In this document: piece after piece, positions 7,189-16,743 of the stretch | Position numbering within the stretch: position 1 is the first letter of the stretch | Layout: each line of letters starts with the position of its first letter | From: Lunasporangiospora selenospora | Lineage: Eukaryota > Mortierellomycota > Mortierellomycetes > Mortierellales > Mortierellaceae | Assembly (NCBI GenBank): GCA_015680635.1 | Contig: JAABOA010000147.1 | Coordinates: forward strand, 5,940 to 22,682 | Direction: 5' to 3' | Length of the DNA: 16,743 nucleotides | Notes under the pieces: generated by a model | Seen by the model: only the letters and a program-made list of their open reading frames with translations | Told to the model about the DNA's origin: nothing | The model's database searches: none | Position numbers and translations under genes: made by a program

Positions 7189-9347
7189 TTATTCAGGTAC
7201 CGATCCTGTAGTCTGTTTCCATTGTTGGTCATCATTCACGTACCAGACATACTGTCCTGGGAGTGACCATATACGAATAGAGTTTTCTAGTGTTACAGTC
7301 AATGAAGTAGCCTCTTGCTCCTGCACCAGGTCTGTCCCGGCCTGTTTTGCGGCCTTTGGCCCTAAATCGTCCACAATACTGTCCTCAAGTTCAGACAATT
7401 TATCTGGTTCTCCAAAGTCTGAATCAAATAAAAGTGGCCCGAGATCATACTTGCGCTGACCAGAGCTGGTAGCCAGCCTGGAATCGTTGGGGTGGAACAC
7501 CGCTGCAGAAACGATGTCTATCAAAGAAATGGGCCAACCAATCCGATATTAGGCGATTCGTGAATAGCGGTTAGTCCGGCGAGTATGGAAAGAGGATTGA
7601 AAGCGATACTAATCGGCGATTTACCTTCATGACAATGAACACGAGTAACAAGTCCATCTGAAGTTGTAGACTCACTCATGTTCAAGAGGTCAAAGATCGA
7701 AAGATCGCCATTCATGTCTCCAGTGACAAGCCATCGGCCGTTGCTCGAAAGGTCGAATCGGATACGCTGGTTCGTCGTTTCGCCTGGTCGCTCTACCGTT
7801 GCAAGCACCTGGGCAGTATTTCTGATATCCCAACAACGGATGAGAGGATCCTGCCTTGATGCAGAGTACAAATACACTCCGTCGGGTGAGAACTTAACTT
7901 GTGTTACTCCACCCATTTGTCGCGACATGCTGGTAGTGTTGGATGATCTGGATATATTATCGCGCAGGAGCATGAGCAGCTCATCATTGGTTGCGTCATA
8001 CAACCCGACTGTCTTCAGATATGACCCCGTGGCATATATATTGGAGCCATCTGGATTAAATGCAATGGTGGAAATTACTCCTTTTTGGCCTTTTCTGCTC
8101 TTTCGTGTAGGGACCGTCGGTCGTCTTTGGCAGTCTTTTCCTGGTCGTGTTGTATCAAAAATTTGAATCATGTTGTTTGATCCACAGTAGATCCTAAGTA
8201 GCATTTGGGTACCAAAACAATAATATAAGTTTAGAAACAAATGGGAGAAGACAGAGACTGAATCCCCCTAATTACTCCCCTCAGCTGGCTAGAATATTTA
8301 CTTTGTGCCATCGGGATTAAAACATAGAGCTGTTGGTGCAATATTCACCTCGCAGTGATCCTGGAGAGTATATGAACACCTCAGCTAGAATGAGAATCAT
8401 CCATGGAGTTAGTGTTCAATCCCTACTTTGGGTTATCAAAGGTAATTGCCACGCCTGGTGTCCATACTGCGCCTGTGTATGCATCCCAAAGGTGTACTGG
8501 ATGGTCTCGACTGGAGGATAGTACACAACATGTCGATAGGTCTGTGCTTGTCATTCCTGGATACCAGCACATATCGTAGATCGCCTCTCCTTCCCGAATT
8601 GTCAGTCCGGCTTCGAGTTGAGGGACTAGGTTTGTGGATATGAACTCTTGTCAATCTGTCACATTTCTCCTATCACTCTACAGAATAAATTTAAACAGGG
8701 TGCTACAAAATACTACCTTGAAATGAGGGATCTTCTTGAGTAGGTCTGTACATGATTCATTGAAAGAAAGGAGCAAGAAGTGCTTAGTTACGGAGATGAT
8801 TCGACAAAGTTGCAGAGCTGGAATTCAGATTTGTAATCTTACAACGCGAAGATTCGGAGACAGTTGTCGTTAGATGAAGACAAAAGGCACGTGCCGTCTG
8901 GGGACCTATTTGTGTATGGGAGCATTCTGTTATCTAAGCAGCTGGACGCAAACGAAAGCTGGACGGGGAGCGCGGATCAAACTTTTAGAAGTGATACTCC
9001 TTTTACCATCTGATGTCCTTGAAATAGTTATTTTCATGCCCGTTAGTCATCTTGTACGAATCGCCCTTGATTCCCATTTTCCATCGACTTTCCCCGACAT
9101 TTATACTGAATGAGGTTCCGGTTGAATATAACTGCAAAACGCCATGGGAAGCCTCCATAGGGCTACTGAAAGAGGGTTCAAATACTTGGTATATTTGAGA
9201 GGGGCAATAGGTAGATGTGTTCTGCTCTCTGTGAGGATCTATCCCAGCATCCTGAGAATAATCGTTATGGGCATCAGAGATTTCTTGACTATCCTGCTCC
9301 TTCAAGACCTCCATGGATGTTTCCTTTGGTTCTGTATAGTTCGCCAT
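7189..9347 (-). CDS. WRAP53: WRAP53/TCAB1-like WD40 protein
   Basis: In animals WRAP53 (TCAB1) binds the CAB box of scaRNAs and telomerase RNA, brings them to Cajal bodies and is needed for telomerase assembly. Seven exons on the minus strand: 9347-9007, 8905-8843, 8745-8717, 8646-8468, 8384-8302, 8193-7625 and 7517-7189, joining in frame to 530 residues (introns 70-108 nt). Family marks in order: NNYFKDIRW joined across intron 1 to SPDGTCLLSSSNDNCLRIF (about residue 115); AIYDMCWYPGM and SSSRDHPVHLWDAYTG (about 165-204); APTALCFNPDGTK; IYCGSNNMIQIFDTTRPGKDC (about 232); GVISTIAFNPDG and ATGSYLKTVGLYD; GGVTQVKFSPDGVYLYS; DPLIRCWDIR; TNQRIRFDLSSNGRWLVTGD; DIVSAAVFHP and LATSSGQRKYD (about 437); NSIRIWSLPG. 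The order matches the WRAP53 beta-propeller and not a generic WD40 protein. The residues before about 90 are low-complexity. The start is the ATG at 9345-9347. It is transcribed divergently from LAMTOR5. Confidence 0.92.
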
Positions 9348-9530
9348 GAGGCCTGTCGTCAAGCTATCGCTGCAGGTTTGGATCTTTCATGCCGACCCTT
9401 GTGAGATCTAACAATGACAACCCTTAAGTTGATTTTCAAATTGCTGTTTCACAGACGCGTCGCCATTCTCTGAGCAACAACACCTTCATTATTCAACAAG
9501 TTTTAGTACATTGATAGAAAGGGACATAGA
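9348..9530. promoter_or_regulatory. shared divergent promoter of the WRAP53-like gene and LAMTOR5
   Basis: The two start codons are 183 bp apart and face away from each other, so both genes must draw promoter elements from this space or from each other's leaders. It holds an ACGCGT (MluI cell-cycle-box-like) at 9455-9460 and no clear TATA box. A short upstream frame of the WRAP53-like gene lies at 9364-9390. Confidence 0.5.
9364..9390 (-). promoter_or_regulatory. 8-codon upstream open frame before the WRAP53-like start
   Basis: On the minus strand, ATG at 9388-9390 opens MKDPNLQR and stops with TAG at 9364-9366, 16 nt before the main ATG. If the transcript begins upstream of 9390 this uORF could lower translation of the WRAP53-like protein. 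The transcription start is unknown. Confidence 0.35.
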
Positions 9531-10145
9531 ATGGAGTCCGGAATCAACAATATCCTCAATAAGCTGTAATTCAAAGATCCAATCTCGGAGATGCATTGCT
9601 CTTTTTCTCACCAAATGAATGTTGCTTGCTGACGACTCATTATCATTAAACTGCTATAGCTCGGAGTCAGAAGGAGTGACCGGCGTTTTGATTGCTGACG
9701 AACATGGATTGTGCCTTGGAGGTACCTTTGTATTATTTGAGGCTTTTGGCATCACCAAGACCAAGTGAAATACGAGGCACTGACCTGGAGTACTATATCC
9801 TTCGCATCGAATATATCATGCTACTCGTGGGAACTACTGCGACGCTCCGTTAGCCCGAGGGATTGCTAAAGCCTCGTCTGCGGGATTCGTAGCCTCAATT
9901 GCAGCTCATGCCAAAGATCTGACAGAACTAAAGGGTGGGGGTTCCAAGGAAGAGACACCGACTATTTCTGTAGAATATGGCAACAGGTAAGTCAATCTTA
10001 CAAAGCATTGAAAATAATGAGAGCACACTCGCCAACCTCACGATGTACAGTCCATTAATCACGAACCAACAATAATTACGTTGTATGTAGCACTATACTG
10101 ATCAGGAGTGAGGGAAACCACACATTGGCTGTATGGAAACATTAA
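9531..10145 (+). CDS. LAMTOR5: Ragulator subunit LAMTOR5 (HBXIP-like roadblock protein)
   Basis: LAMTOR5 is a small roadblock-fold subunit of Ragulator, the lysosome or vacuole-membrane scaffold that recruits Rag GTPases and TORC1 in response to amino acids. Four exons: 9531-9565, 9660-9721, 9854-9986 and 10091-10145, giving 94 residues (the human protein has 91). Exon 1 gives MESGINNILNKL; exon 2 gives EGVTGVLIADEHGLCLG; exon 3 gives ARGIAKASSAGFVASIAAHA, then KDLTEL and ISVEYGN; exon 4 gives STILIRSEGNHTLAVWKH. These match the human order VGVL-x-D-x-GL-x-LG, RG, G-x-I-x-x-LA-x-x-A, NGNI-x-I, GITVAVHK. The last acceptor was chosen because the TAG at 10088-10090 keeps the frame and gives the expected TILI strand. 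The nearer CAG at 10050 runs into a stop. Intron lengths are 94, 132 and 104 nt. No canonical AATAAA was seen downstream. Confidence 0.85.
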
Positions 10146-11318
10146 GAGGATAGGCTAAACTAGGTCGCATCGCTTAATAATCCAATAATCAGACTCGTAA
10201 CGCACCACGTCAGCAATAAGGTAGACTATGCACACCATTAAATTAAAGATCCCACTTCCTGTGTTCCACGGGTCCAGTATTGCGCCCAACTCTTTCACAA
10301 TTGAAGAGCTTTTCAACATTGCGTGCTGTTTAACCAACCTACAAAACTGTATGTGTTACTCGTTCACTTTTCTCTCATGGAAAAGTTGCCTCATGCTCAA
10401 ACAAACTAAAAGGTATGCAAAGGGCAAGAAGGATTGGAGAGAAGGTCGATCCCACAATCATCTGCGCACTAAGCACTAATATTTTGAGAATGCGATTATG
10501 GAGCTCGGGGCGGTCTGCGCTGCTCAACTCTCTGTAACCGAGTTACCTTTAGAAAAAGGTGGTTATTTGAATGGAGAACCGGTTAGGGCACTCCTAGCTA
10601 CTCTATCACCAAGCGAGAAAGCATTACATCTCAACGTTGATCTCTCATTGTAAAAGCGTTTTTGCTGAGTCATCTATGCACAACCCTGCAGGAAAGGAAT
10701 GTAGGGCCAGTCCGCCATTTGGGGCGCCTGCTGTATCCAGACCGGAATAGTGTACGAGTAAATTTTGTATCACGATCTTTAACGGGACTAACACCATATT
10801 TTTCACCTTGAACAGCGCCATACCCCGGCAACTTTGAGGAGTATTGTGTTGCTAGCGACAGTGTCAGTGGCATACAAGACAGGATTGAGGATGCATTAAA
10901 AAAAAATGTTTATTAGATGTCATTTGATCCATCAAAGAAAGTGATTATTCTTACTGCAACCTTATCTGACTTCAAACCACTTGACGGTCTCCACAGACTA
11001 CCAACAACACACATCTTGAGTTTGACAATTACTTTCCACCAGTAGCGAGGTAGTAGCCTCGATGGTAGAGGAGTCAGATTTTGACCGTCATCCTGCATGG
11101 AGCGCCAGACTTGTTTCTGCTGGATGAATGGCGCGATGGAAGGTAGAGCAGTACGATGGTGCGATAGAAGGATCCCGCTAAATAAAGAGTACTAACGTTG
11201 GTGGCTGCTCTGGTGCAGGTCATACTATTATTGCTGCGGCTAAGGATCTGAGTTCTTAATCCAGCCATCAGACCATTCGCTCATCAGCAAACGTTTTCAT
11301 CAGCAAAACTTGAAAGAC
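10146..11318. other. intergenic region with only weak open frames, includes the DHX29 promoter
   Basis: About 1.17 kb separates LAMTOR5 from DHX29. Apart from the doubtful two-exon frame at 10228-10537, several short plus-strand stretches look protein-like but shift frame: LLATLSPSEKALHLN (about 10590) and LSHLCTTLQERNVGPVRHLG (10660-10720). They suggest an old, decayed coding sequence that I cannot name. Before the DHX29 ATG, TCATCAGCAAA is repeated at 11281-11291 and 11297-11307. No RNA gene was found. Confidence 0.4.
10228..10537 (+). CDS. doubtful two-exon small protein, unknown
   Basis: The ATG at 10228 opens MHTIKLKIPLPVFHGSS and continues to NIACCLTNLQN. A good donor (GTATGT at 10349) and acceptor (AAAAG at 10412, with ACTAAA just before it) would remove 64 nt and join it to MQRARRIGEKVDPTIICALS and a tail RLWSSGRSALLNSL ending in TAA at 10535-10537, 81 residues in all. 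Exons would be 10228-10348 and 10413-10537. The protein sequence looks natural but matches no family I recognise. Alternatively this is the start of a decayed longer gene, since other frames further right also look protein-like. Confidence 0.25.
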
Positions 11319-14300
11319 ATGCCGCCCAAAAAAAAGAAATATGCTAATGCGTCCGCTAGGGGATTTGCAACTGTTAGCATTCCAAAGAGCAAGCCAACGA
11401 TGCTGGAGGCCGAACCCGCGCCGCAGCCTGAGCCCCAGCCCCTCAATGAGCCCTCAATGCCCGAACCCGAGCCCACGGCTGAAAGCCCACCCCTGCGAGA
11501 AGGATCGCTCGAGGACGAATTTGTAGCTTTGGCTGAGAAACTCGAAAGTAACTCGCTACGTAAAGTGGATGCCTTCTTAAATCAACCACAGAAGGTCAAT
11601 GTGGATACACTTCCCGTTCTCAAAATGGATCCTGCACTTGAGGAAAAGGTGATAGGACTTCTTAAGGAAGCAGGGACAAAGAGCGCTGGTAAGCTGACAA
11701 GGTGTTTGATTGTTTTGGCGATTCTGCACTCGCTGAATACCCATTAACGCTTGTGACAAATGATGCTTAGTCTTGTCCAAGCGTGGAAGCTATACAAGCC
11801 ATGATCAGCTAGTAGCCAAGCTCAATGTCACGTACCTTTCACTGTTGCGCCTCGGCTTTGAGAAATCGGATATTGAAGAGGCCCTCAAGCAAACATTCAC
11901 TGGCGAGTCAGAGGATACACTAGATTGGGTAACAAGGTGCTTCGTTTGCACCTATCTGTCAATTGACCCAATGTATGCACGGAACTGACACCTCTCTCTT
12001 CTTCCACTTGCCTAGTTATGCATGCACCTGGACTCAGAAAAACTGCCAAAGGGATTTGCGGATAAATTTTACTACGATGACGGTAATCTGGCCATGCTGA
12101 TCGTTACTCTTGCGCATATGCATCAATCACAATTAAGATGCTAACATTCCCCACTCGTGGATACTCTACTAGAAATGAAAATATCTCTACAACCGCTCCC
12201 AATCTCACAGACGTACACGCCAAGTTATCTTGACTCACCATCCATGTCAGCGCCTTCCACAACAAAGCCGCGGCATATCCCCGATTTGAACAAAACTGCA
12301 GAGCGAACTTTGACTACCAAACTGGATAGCGGATCAAAGGAAAAGGAATGGATCCTTCAGGCAGCCTTGCTGGTATGAATACTTCTAAAACTCTCTCTGC
12401 CAATCAACATAAAACTTTAAACCTTGCATGTTGGCTGATCATACTCATTTGTCGTGACCCATGCCCCTATAGGATAATTCCGATGATGAAGTTGAAAATC
12501 CCAATGAGCGCTATGTGAATTATAAAACGGCAATCACAGAGCTTGCTCAGGCACAGAAAGAAACCAGTACTCCTGGCGACTTTAAAGCATTATCAAGAAG
12601 AATAGACACGCTCAATTCAAAGTTGAACGACCTCGATCTCGACATTACATTTGACAAGCGGCTTGCAGAATCTATGTTGAAACAGCGCATTATCGAGGAA
12701 AAGAAGAAAGCAAAAAAAGACAAACGGAAGAAAGAGAGACCAAAGGACCTGCCCAGTGATACGAACGTAGACCAAAGCAAGAGACAGGATGGGGACGAAG
12801 ACGACCTACTGGGCTCTATGATGGATATAGAGATGACAGCAAACGGTTCCCTTGCAGAAAGTTCGACACCCTCAACTGTTAAACAGCGTCGAATGGCAAA
12901 CCCAGGCTGGACTGGAGGGACCCCCAAGACTGTACTTTCAGATTATTGCAGAAAGAAGGATCGGCACTCCAAGATTTCATACAGAAAAGTCTCAGGATCA
13001 TCAGAAGCTGCCGTCATAGCGGCGGTCACAGTAACATGGGCAAATGGAAGCACATCGACAACAGAGATGAAAGAAGAAGGATGTGAAAACATGACCGAAG
13101 CTGAGAACTATGTTGCGGCGCGGCTGCTATTCGAACTTACACCCCTTCCACAGTACAGGTCATTCCCACCTACCTATCGTGACCTTTGGCTCGAATGGAG
13201 TGAAGTAAAAGAAGCAGAGAGCAGGATTGCAAAAAGGGAAACGGATGCTGAGCGCATACTGTTTATCAAATCTCTTGCAGAGAATCTACCCAAGAAAATC
13301 GGTACAAGTACACAAGGTCCTGGGGAGCAATCAAAAGGCCAAGACGTCGAGTCAGACCAAAGCAACATCTCCGAAAAAGAGATCTCGAACGCTGGACGGG
13401 CTTTACAGGACAATTGGAGGCTTCGTCAAAAGAAGCCAAACTATATGAGACTTTATGAGAAGCGGAAGGAGCTACCAATCTTTCAGTTTAGGGAGCAGTT
13501 ACTAGCACTCATGAAGACAAATAAGGTGTTAATCGTCTCAGGAGAAACTGGATGCGGCAAGAGCACTCAAGTTCCTCAGTACTTGGCTGAGTACATGCTT
13601 GAGACCGGACTTGGCGATCACTGCGACATTATTTGTACGCAACCTCGAAGAATATCTGCCATCTCGATTGCTCACCGTGTCTCCGAAGAATTGGGCGATG
13701 GTAGAAACTCAGCAGGAAAGCCAAACTCGCTGGTCGGCTATCAAATTCGACTAGAGTCCTGCGTTGCACCGTCCAATATTCTGAAATTCTGCACTACAGT
13801 AAGTTTCCCTCTGCGATACGCTTCTCAATTCTGACAAAACTTTTTTGCAATTGTATCGATTTTAATGGATCCTGACTCTCGTCGTTATATTAGGGTATTT
13901 TATTAAGGCGCCTAGAGAGCGACAAGAACCTGAAGGGCATCACTCACCTAGTGATTGATGAGGTGCATGAACGCACCCTAGAGTCTGACTTCTTACTCAT
14001 CATTCTCAAAAAGTTATTATCCCGAAGACCAAACCTCAGGTACGAAACCAAAGATATTCTGATGTATATTCTACCCTCTACAAACTTCTATTTCTCGTGT
14101 TCTAATATACTTTTGCCTTGCAGGATTATCTTGATGAGTGCTACTGTAGACTCGGCGCGATTCTCCCAGTACTTTGACGGTTGCCCTGTACTTGAAGTTC
14201 CTGGGAGGACATTCCCTGTTCATCCACATTTTCTAGAGCAAATTGTTGAGGCAACCGGCTACACACTGGAGGCGGATTCTGAGTATGCTATCCGCTACCG

Positions 14301-16508
14301 CAAGGACATTCAAAGTAAGCACGTGAGATTGCTGAGTATATCAAGCGGGCCTCTACTTCTGATTTTAACAGGAATTCGCCCACTCTGCATTAGGCAAGGG
14401 ATCTGTTGATATTTCTGGACGAGGTGCCAGTCGCCAAACTGTGTATCTACAATGGGAGAACAACGACGATAACTACTATGCACTTGAGGCTGAGTCAAAG
14501 GTCACAACGCGCGATGAATCAACAGGATTCACAGCTACGAATCGGACACACCAGATGCTCAACAGAATTGACGAGAACAAGATCAATTACGATCTCATCC
14601 AACTACTCCTTGAGCATATCTGTTTTCCTGAATATCGAAGGACTGAAAAAGGTGCACTGGGCCATATTCCAGAACAAGGTGCTATTCTGATTTTTCTGCC
14701 AGGAATGCCAGAGATCCGCAAAGTATACGATGCACTCAAAGGGGATCGTCGATTTGGAGATGCATCTCAGTTCTCACTATGGCCTCTGCATAGCTCCATA
14801 TCATCGGATGGTCAGAGTCAAGTGTTTGATACCCCTCCACCAGGTGTGCGCAAGATTGTCATGGCAACAAACATTGCAGAAACGGGAATCACTATTCCAG
14901 ATATCACGATTGTCCTTGATACAGGAAAGGCGAAGCAGATCAAGTTCGACGAGAAGAAGCGAGTTACTACATTACAGGAACGATTCATTGCCAAAGCAAA
15001 TGTGCGCCAGAGACGTGGGCGAGCAGGGCGTGTACAAGAAGGTGTTTGCTTTCACTTATTCTCGCAGACGACCTTTGAAGACTACATGCCGGAATATCAA
15101 TTACCTGAGATTATGCGCATGCCTCTGGAAGAACTTTGCCTGATGATCAGGATGAGTGAACTTGGGGATATCACTGAAGTACTGGGGAGTGCCTTAGACG
15201 CGCCGCCAACTAAAACTATTGAGAATGCCATCCAGGCACTGCAGGATGTTGGAGCACTGACCAGACTGCAAGAACTGACACCCTTAGGCGTCCATCTATG
15301 CAACCTACCTGTGGATGTTCATATCGGGAAGATGATCTTGTTCGGCACGATCTTCAAGTGCCTTGACCCTATCCTGACGATTGCAGCCATGCTAAGCTTC
15401 AAGTCACCATTTGTAACACCATTTGGATCCGAGGAAGAAGCAGAAGCGGCCAAAAAGCAGTTCAAGATAGCTGATTCTGATATGCTGACCTGGTACAATG
15501 CTTACCTTGGCTGGCGGAAGTCCTATCAAGAAAAACCCAACCGGATCTATGACTACTGCCGCAAAAATTTCCTGAGTCACCAAAATCTAGTGATGACGGA
15601 GGATATGAAGAAGCAATTTCTGAGCTTTCTCGTAAGCACAGGATTTGTCCGCATCGATTCTGGCTCGAAGCAGGAACTCAACCGAGATAAATTCAGCCGT
15701 CGGGTTGCGTTCTGTCCAGTGATCCAGGACTACAACGTCTATCAACGCTCAGTGCCTATCCTTAATGCTGCAATCACGGCGGGAATGTACCCAAAGATTA
15801 TGATGCGAAATGATGTACTCAAAGCATATGTGACAGGACCTAAGCAGGAGATAGTATGGATCCATCCATCCTCTATTAACTTCACTCCTGGAGGAGCGAC
15901 TTCGGAAAAAAGGATATCAGGGAATCAAAGTCCTTGGTTTATTTTTAACAGTCTTGTAAAGTCATCAAGGATGTATGTTTGGGAAAGTGGCCGTATCGGG
16001 CAGTTCCCTATTCTTCTTTTTGGAGGAGAGCTTACCGTCAAGGTAATTTTGATTATTTCAGATGGCGTACAAAGAAACTTGACTCCTACATCGAGAGCAC
16101 TCTTAAATAGCAATGTAATACTGATACCCTGCTCCCTGCATTTCTTTTATTCCAGCACCTTTCCAAGCTTGTTATCATGGACAAGTGGATTCAATTCAAG
16201 TGCCATGCAAAGACTGCTGTTGTGTTCAAGATGATGCGAGAAGAGTTGGTAATGCAACTGGCAACTGGAATCCATCATCTATTACTGATGTTGCTGATAT
16301 AGTGCTAACTTTCTTTTTTCCGCGTTCAAATATTTAGGACAAGATTCTTCAGAAACGCATCGACGATCCAGAAAAAGACATGAAAGATAGGGAGAAGAGG
16401 TGGCTTGACATGGTTGTAGCCATCCTGGAAGGCGAAGAAGACTCACTCAAGGCAGAGGACAGAGTAGGAAGCCTTCGGCTTAAGGAGCAAAACACCTTTC
16501 TTGATTAG
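11319..16508 (+). CDS. DHX29: DHX29-like DEVH-box RNA helicase
   Basis: DHX29 is an NTP-dependent helicase that binds the 40S subunit and helps 48S complexes scan through structured 5' leaders. Ten exons: 11319-11688, 11771-11928, 12016-12082, 12173-12372, 12473-13798, 13894-14039, 14124-14322, 14372-16042, 16156-16248 and 16338-16508, totalling 1466 residues in one frame (human 1369). Basic start MPPKKKK, then a Pro/Glu-rich stretch. A UBA-like region has [12 protein letters not shown] and LDWLCMHL (about 150-185), as in DHX29. A dsRBD-like segment starts [17 protein letters not shown] (about 408-488), followed by the DHX29 signature [12 protein letters not shown]. Helicase core: Walker [10 protein letters not shown] (622-630), [10 protein letters not shown], motif II DEVH (729-732), SAT (761-763), [20 protein letters not shown] (987 on) and QRRGRAGR (1035 on). 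HA2 and OB-fold follow, with AYLGWRK and FPILLFGGE. The N-terminal and dsRBD-like parts separate it from DHX9, DHX36 and DHX57. Introns are 49-113 nt; intron 7 has a competing donor. Confidence 0.93.
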
Positions 16509-16662
16509 AGCAGGATCAACCACAGCATTCCAATTAGGACATGATGTCTGCCAGACAATGCTGATGTGCGTGCCAGATAGTGAGGTATTTGGCCACACTT
16601 TAGAGAATAGGGAGAGAAGCACCAAAAAATTGTCCATCAAAAAAGGGTAGAGTCCTAACAGG

Positions 16663-16668
16663 AATAAA
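16663..16668 (+). terminator. DHX29 polyadenylation signal AATAAA
   Basis: AATAAA lies 154 nt after the DHX29 stop codon and is the only canonical signal in this 3' flank. A small inverted repeat AGGCA...TGCCT (16682-16696) follows. The A run at the window edge is 54 nt downstream and is taken as genomic or assembly sequence, not a poly(A) tail. Confidence 0.5.
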
Positions 16669-16722
16669 ACTACTTGATTGAAGGCAGGCCGTGCCTAAAT
16701 CCACTACAATAGGGACCTTTCC

Positions 16723-16743
16723 AAAAAAAAAAAAAAAAAAAAA
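16723..16743. repeat. poly-A run at the right edge
   Basis: The window closes with exactly 21 A, the mirror of the 21 T at its start. Confidence 0.9.

Noticed and set aside
16443-16640. Minus-strand 65-codon frame at the end of DHX29
   Set aside because: It overlaps the last DHX29 exon, whose frame and C-terminal similarity are clear; treated as a shadow.
1-16743. CRISPR array or prokaryotic operon
   Set aside because: No regularly spaced identical repeats exist, and the genes are split by spliceosomal introns, so the window is eukaryotic.
16723-16743. Poly(A) tail or retroposed gene end
   Set aside because: The DHX29 gene keeps nine introns and the A run is 54 nt past the AATAAA; the matching T run at the left edge points to assembly breaks.

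Overview
The window looks like a 16.7-kb contig from an early-diverging filamentous fungus. Mucoromycota, perhaps Mortierella-like, is my inference. The signs are short spliceosomal introns (mostly 49-132 nt) with GTRNGN-type donors and CTAAC-like branch sites, compact intergenic spaces, and a gene set (WRAP53/TCAB1, LAMTOR5, DHX29) that budding yeasts lack or have altered. It starts with exactly 21 T and ends with exactly 21 A, so both ends are probably assembly-graph breaks at homopolymers.

Positions 1-4960 are transposon territory. A broken open frame (115-1229, +) of unknown function is followed by a cluster of strong inverted repeats (1265-1367). Next comes a decayed Mutator-like (MULE) transposase on the minus strand (3448 to 1407), whose D, D and E catalytic codons survive but lie in different frames. 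Head-to-head with it, 84 bp away, is a decayed Fanzor gene on the plus strand (3533-4959). Fanzors are the eukaryotic relatives of the TnpB RNA-guided nucleases. The relic keeps the RuvC-I Asp, the relocated RuvC-II Glu typical of Fanzors, a four-Cys zinc finger and the RuvC-III Asp, with frameshifts and a late stop codon. Either a MULE inserted into a Fanzor gene, or the Fanzor was cargo of the MULE. This is the most interesting part of the window.

Positions 4960-16743 hold four intact host genes whose spliced models keep one reading frame throughout. RPP1 (60S acidic ribosomal protein P1, +, 3 exons, 103 aa) has an unusually long 686-nt first intron and three 21-bp tandem repeats in its promoter. 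A WRAP53/TCAB1-like WD40 protein (-, 7 exons, 530 aa) shares a 183-bp divergent promoter region with LAMTOR5 (+, 4 exons, 94 aa). A DHX29-like DEVH-box helicase (+, 10 exons, 1466 aa) fills the last 5.2 kb.

The host genes are functionally unrelated apart from a loose growth and translation theme: P1 is in the ribosomal stalk, DHX29 acts in 40S scanning, LAMTOR5 in Ragulator/TORC1 nutrient sensing, and WRAP53 in Cajal-body and telomerase RNA trafficking. Two stretches (6325-7188 and 10146-11318) hold only weak or decayed open frames. All family assignments come from motif recognition by eye; no database search was run.
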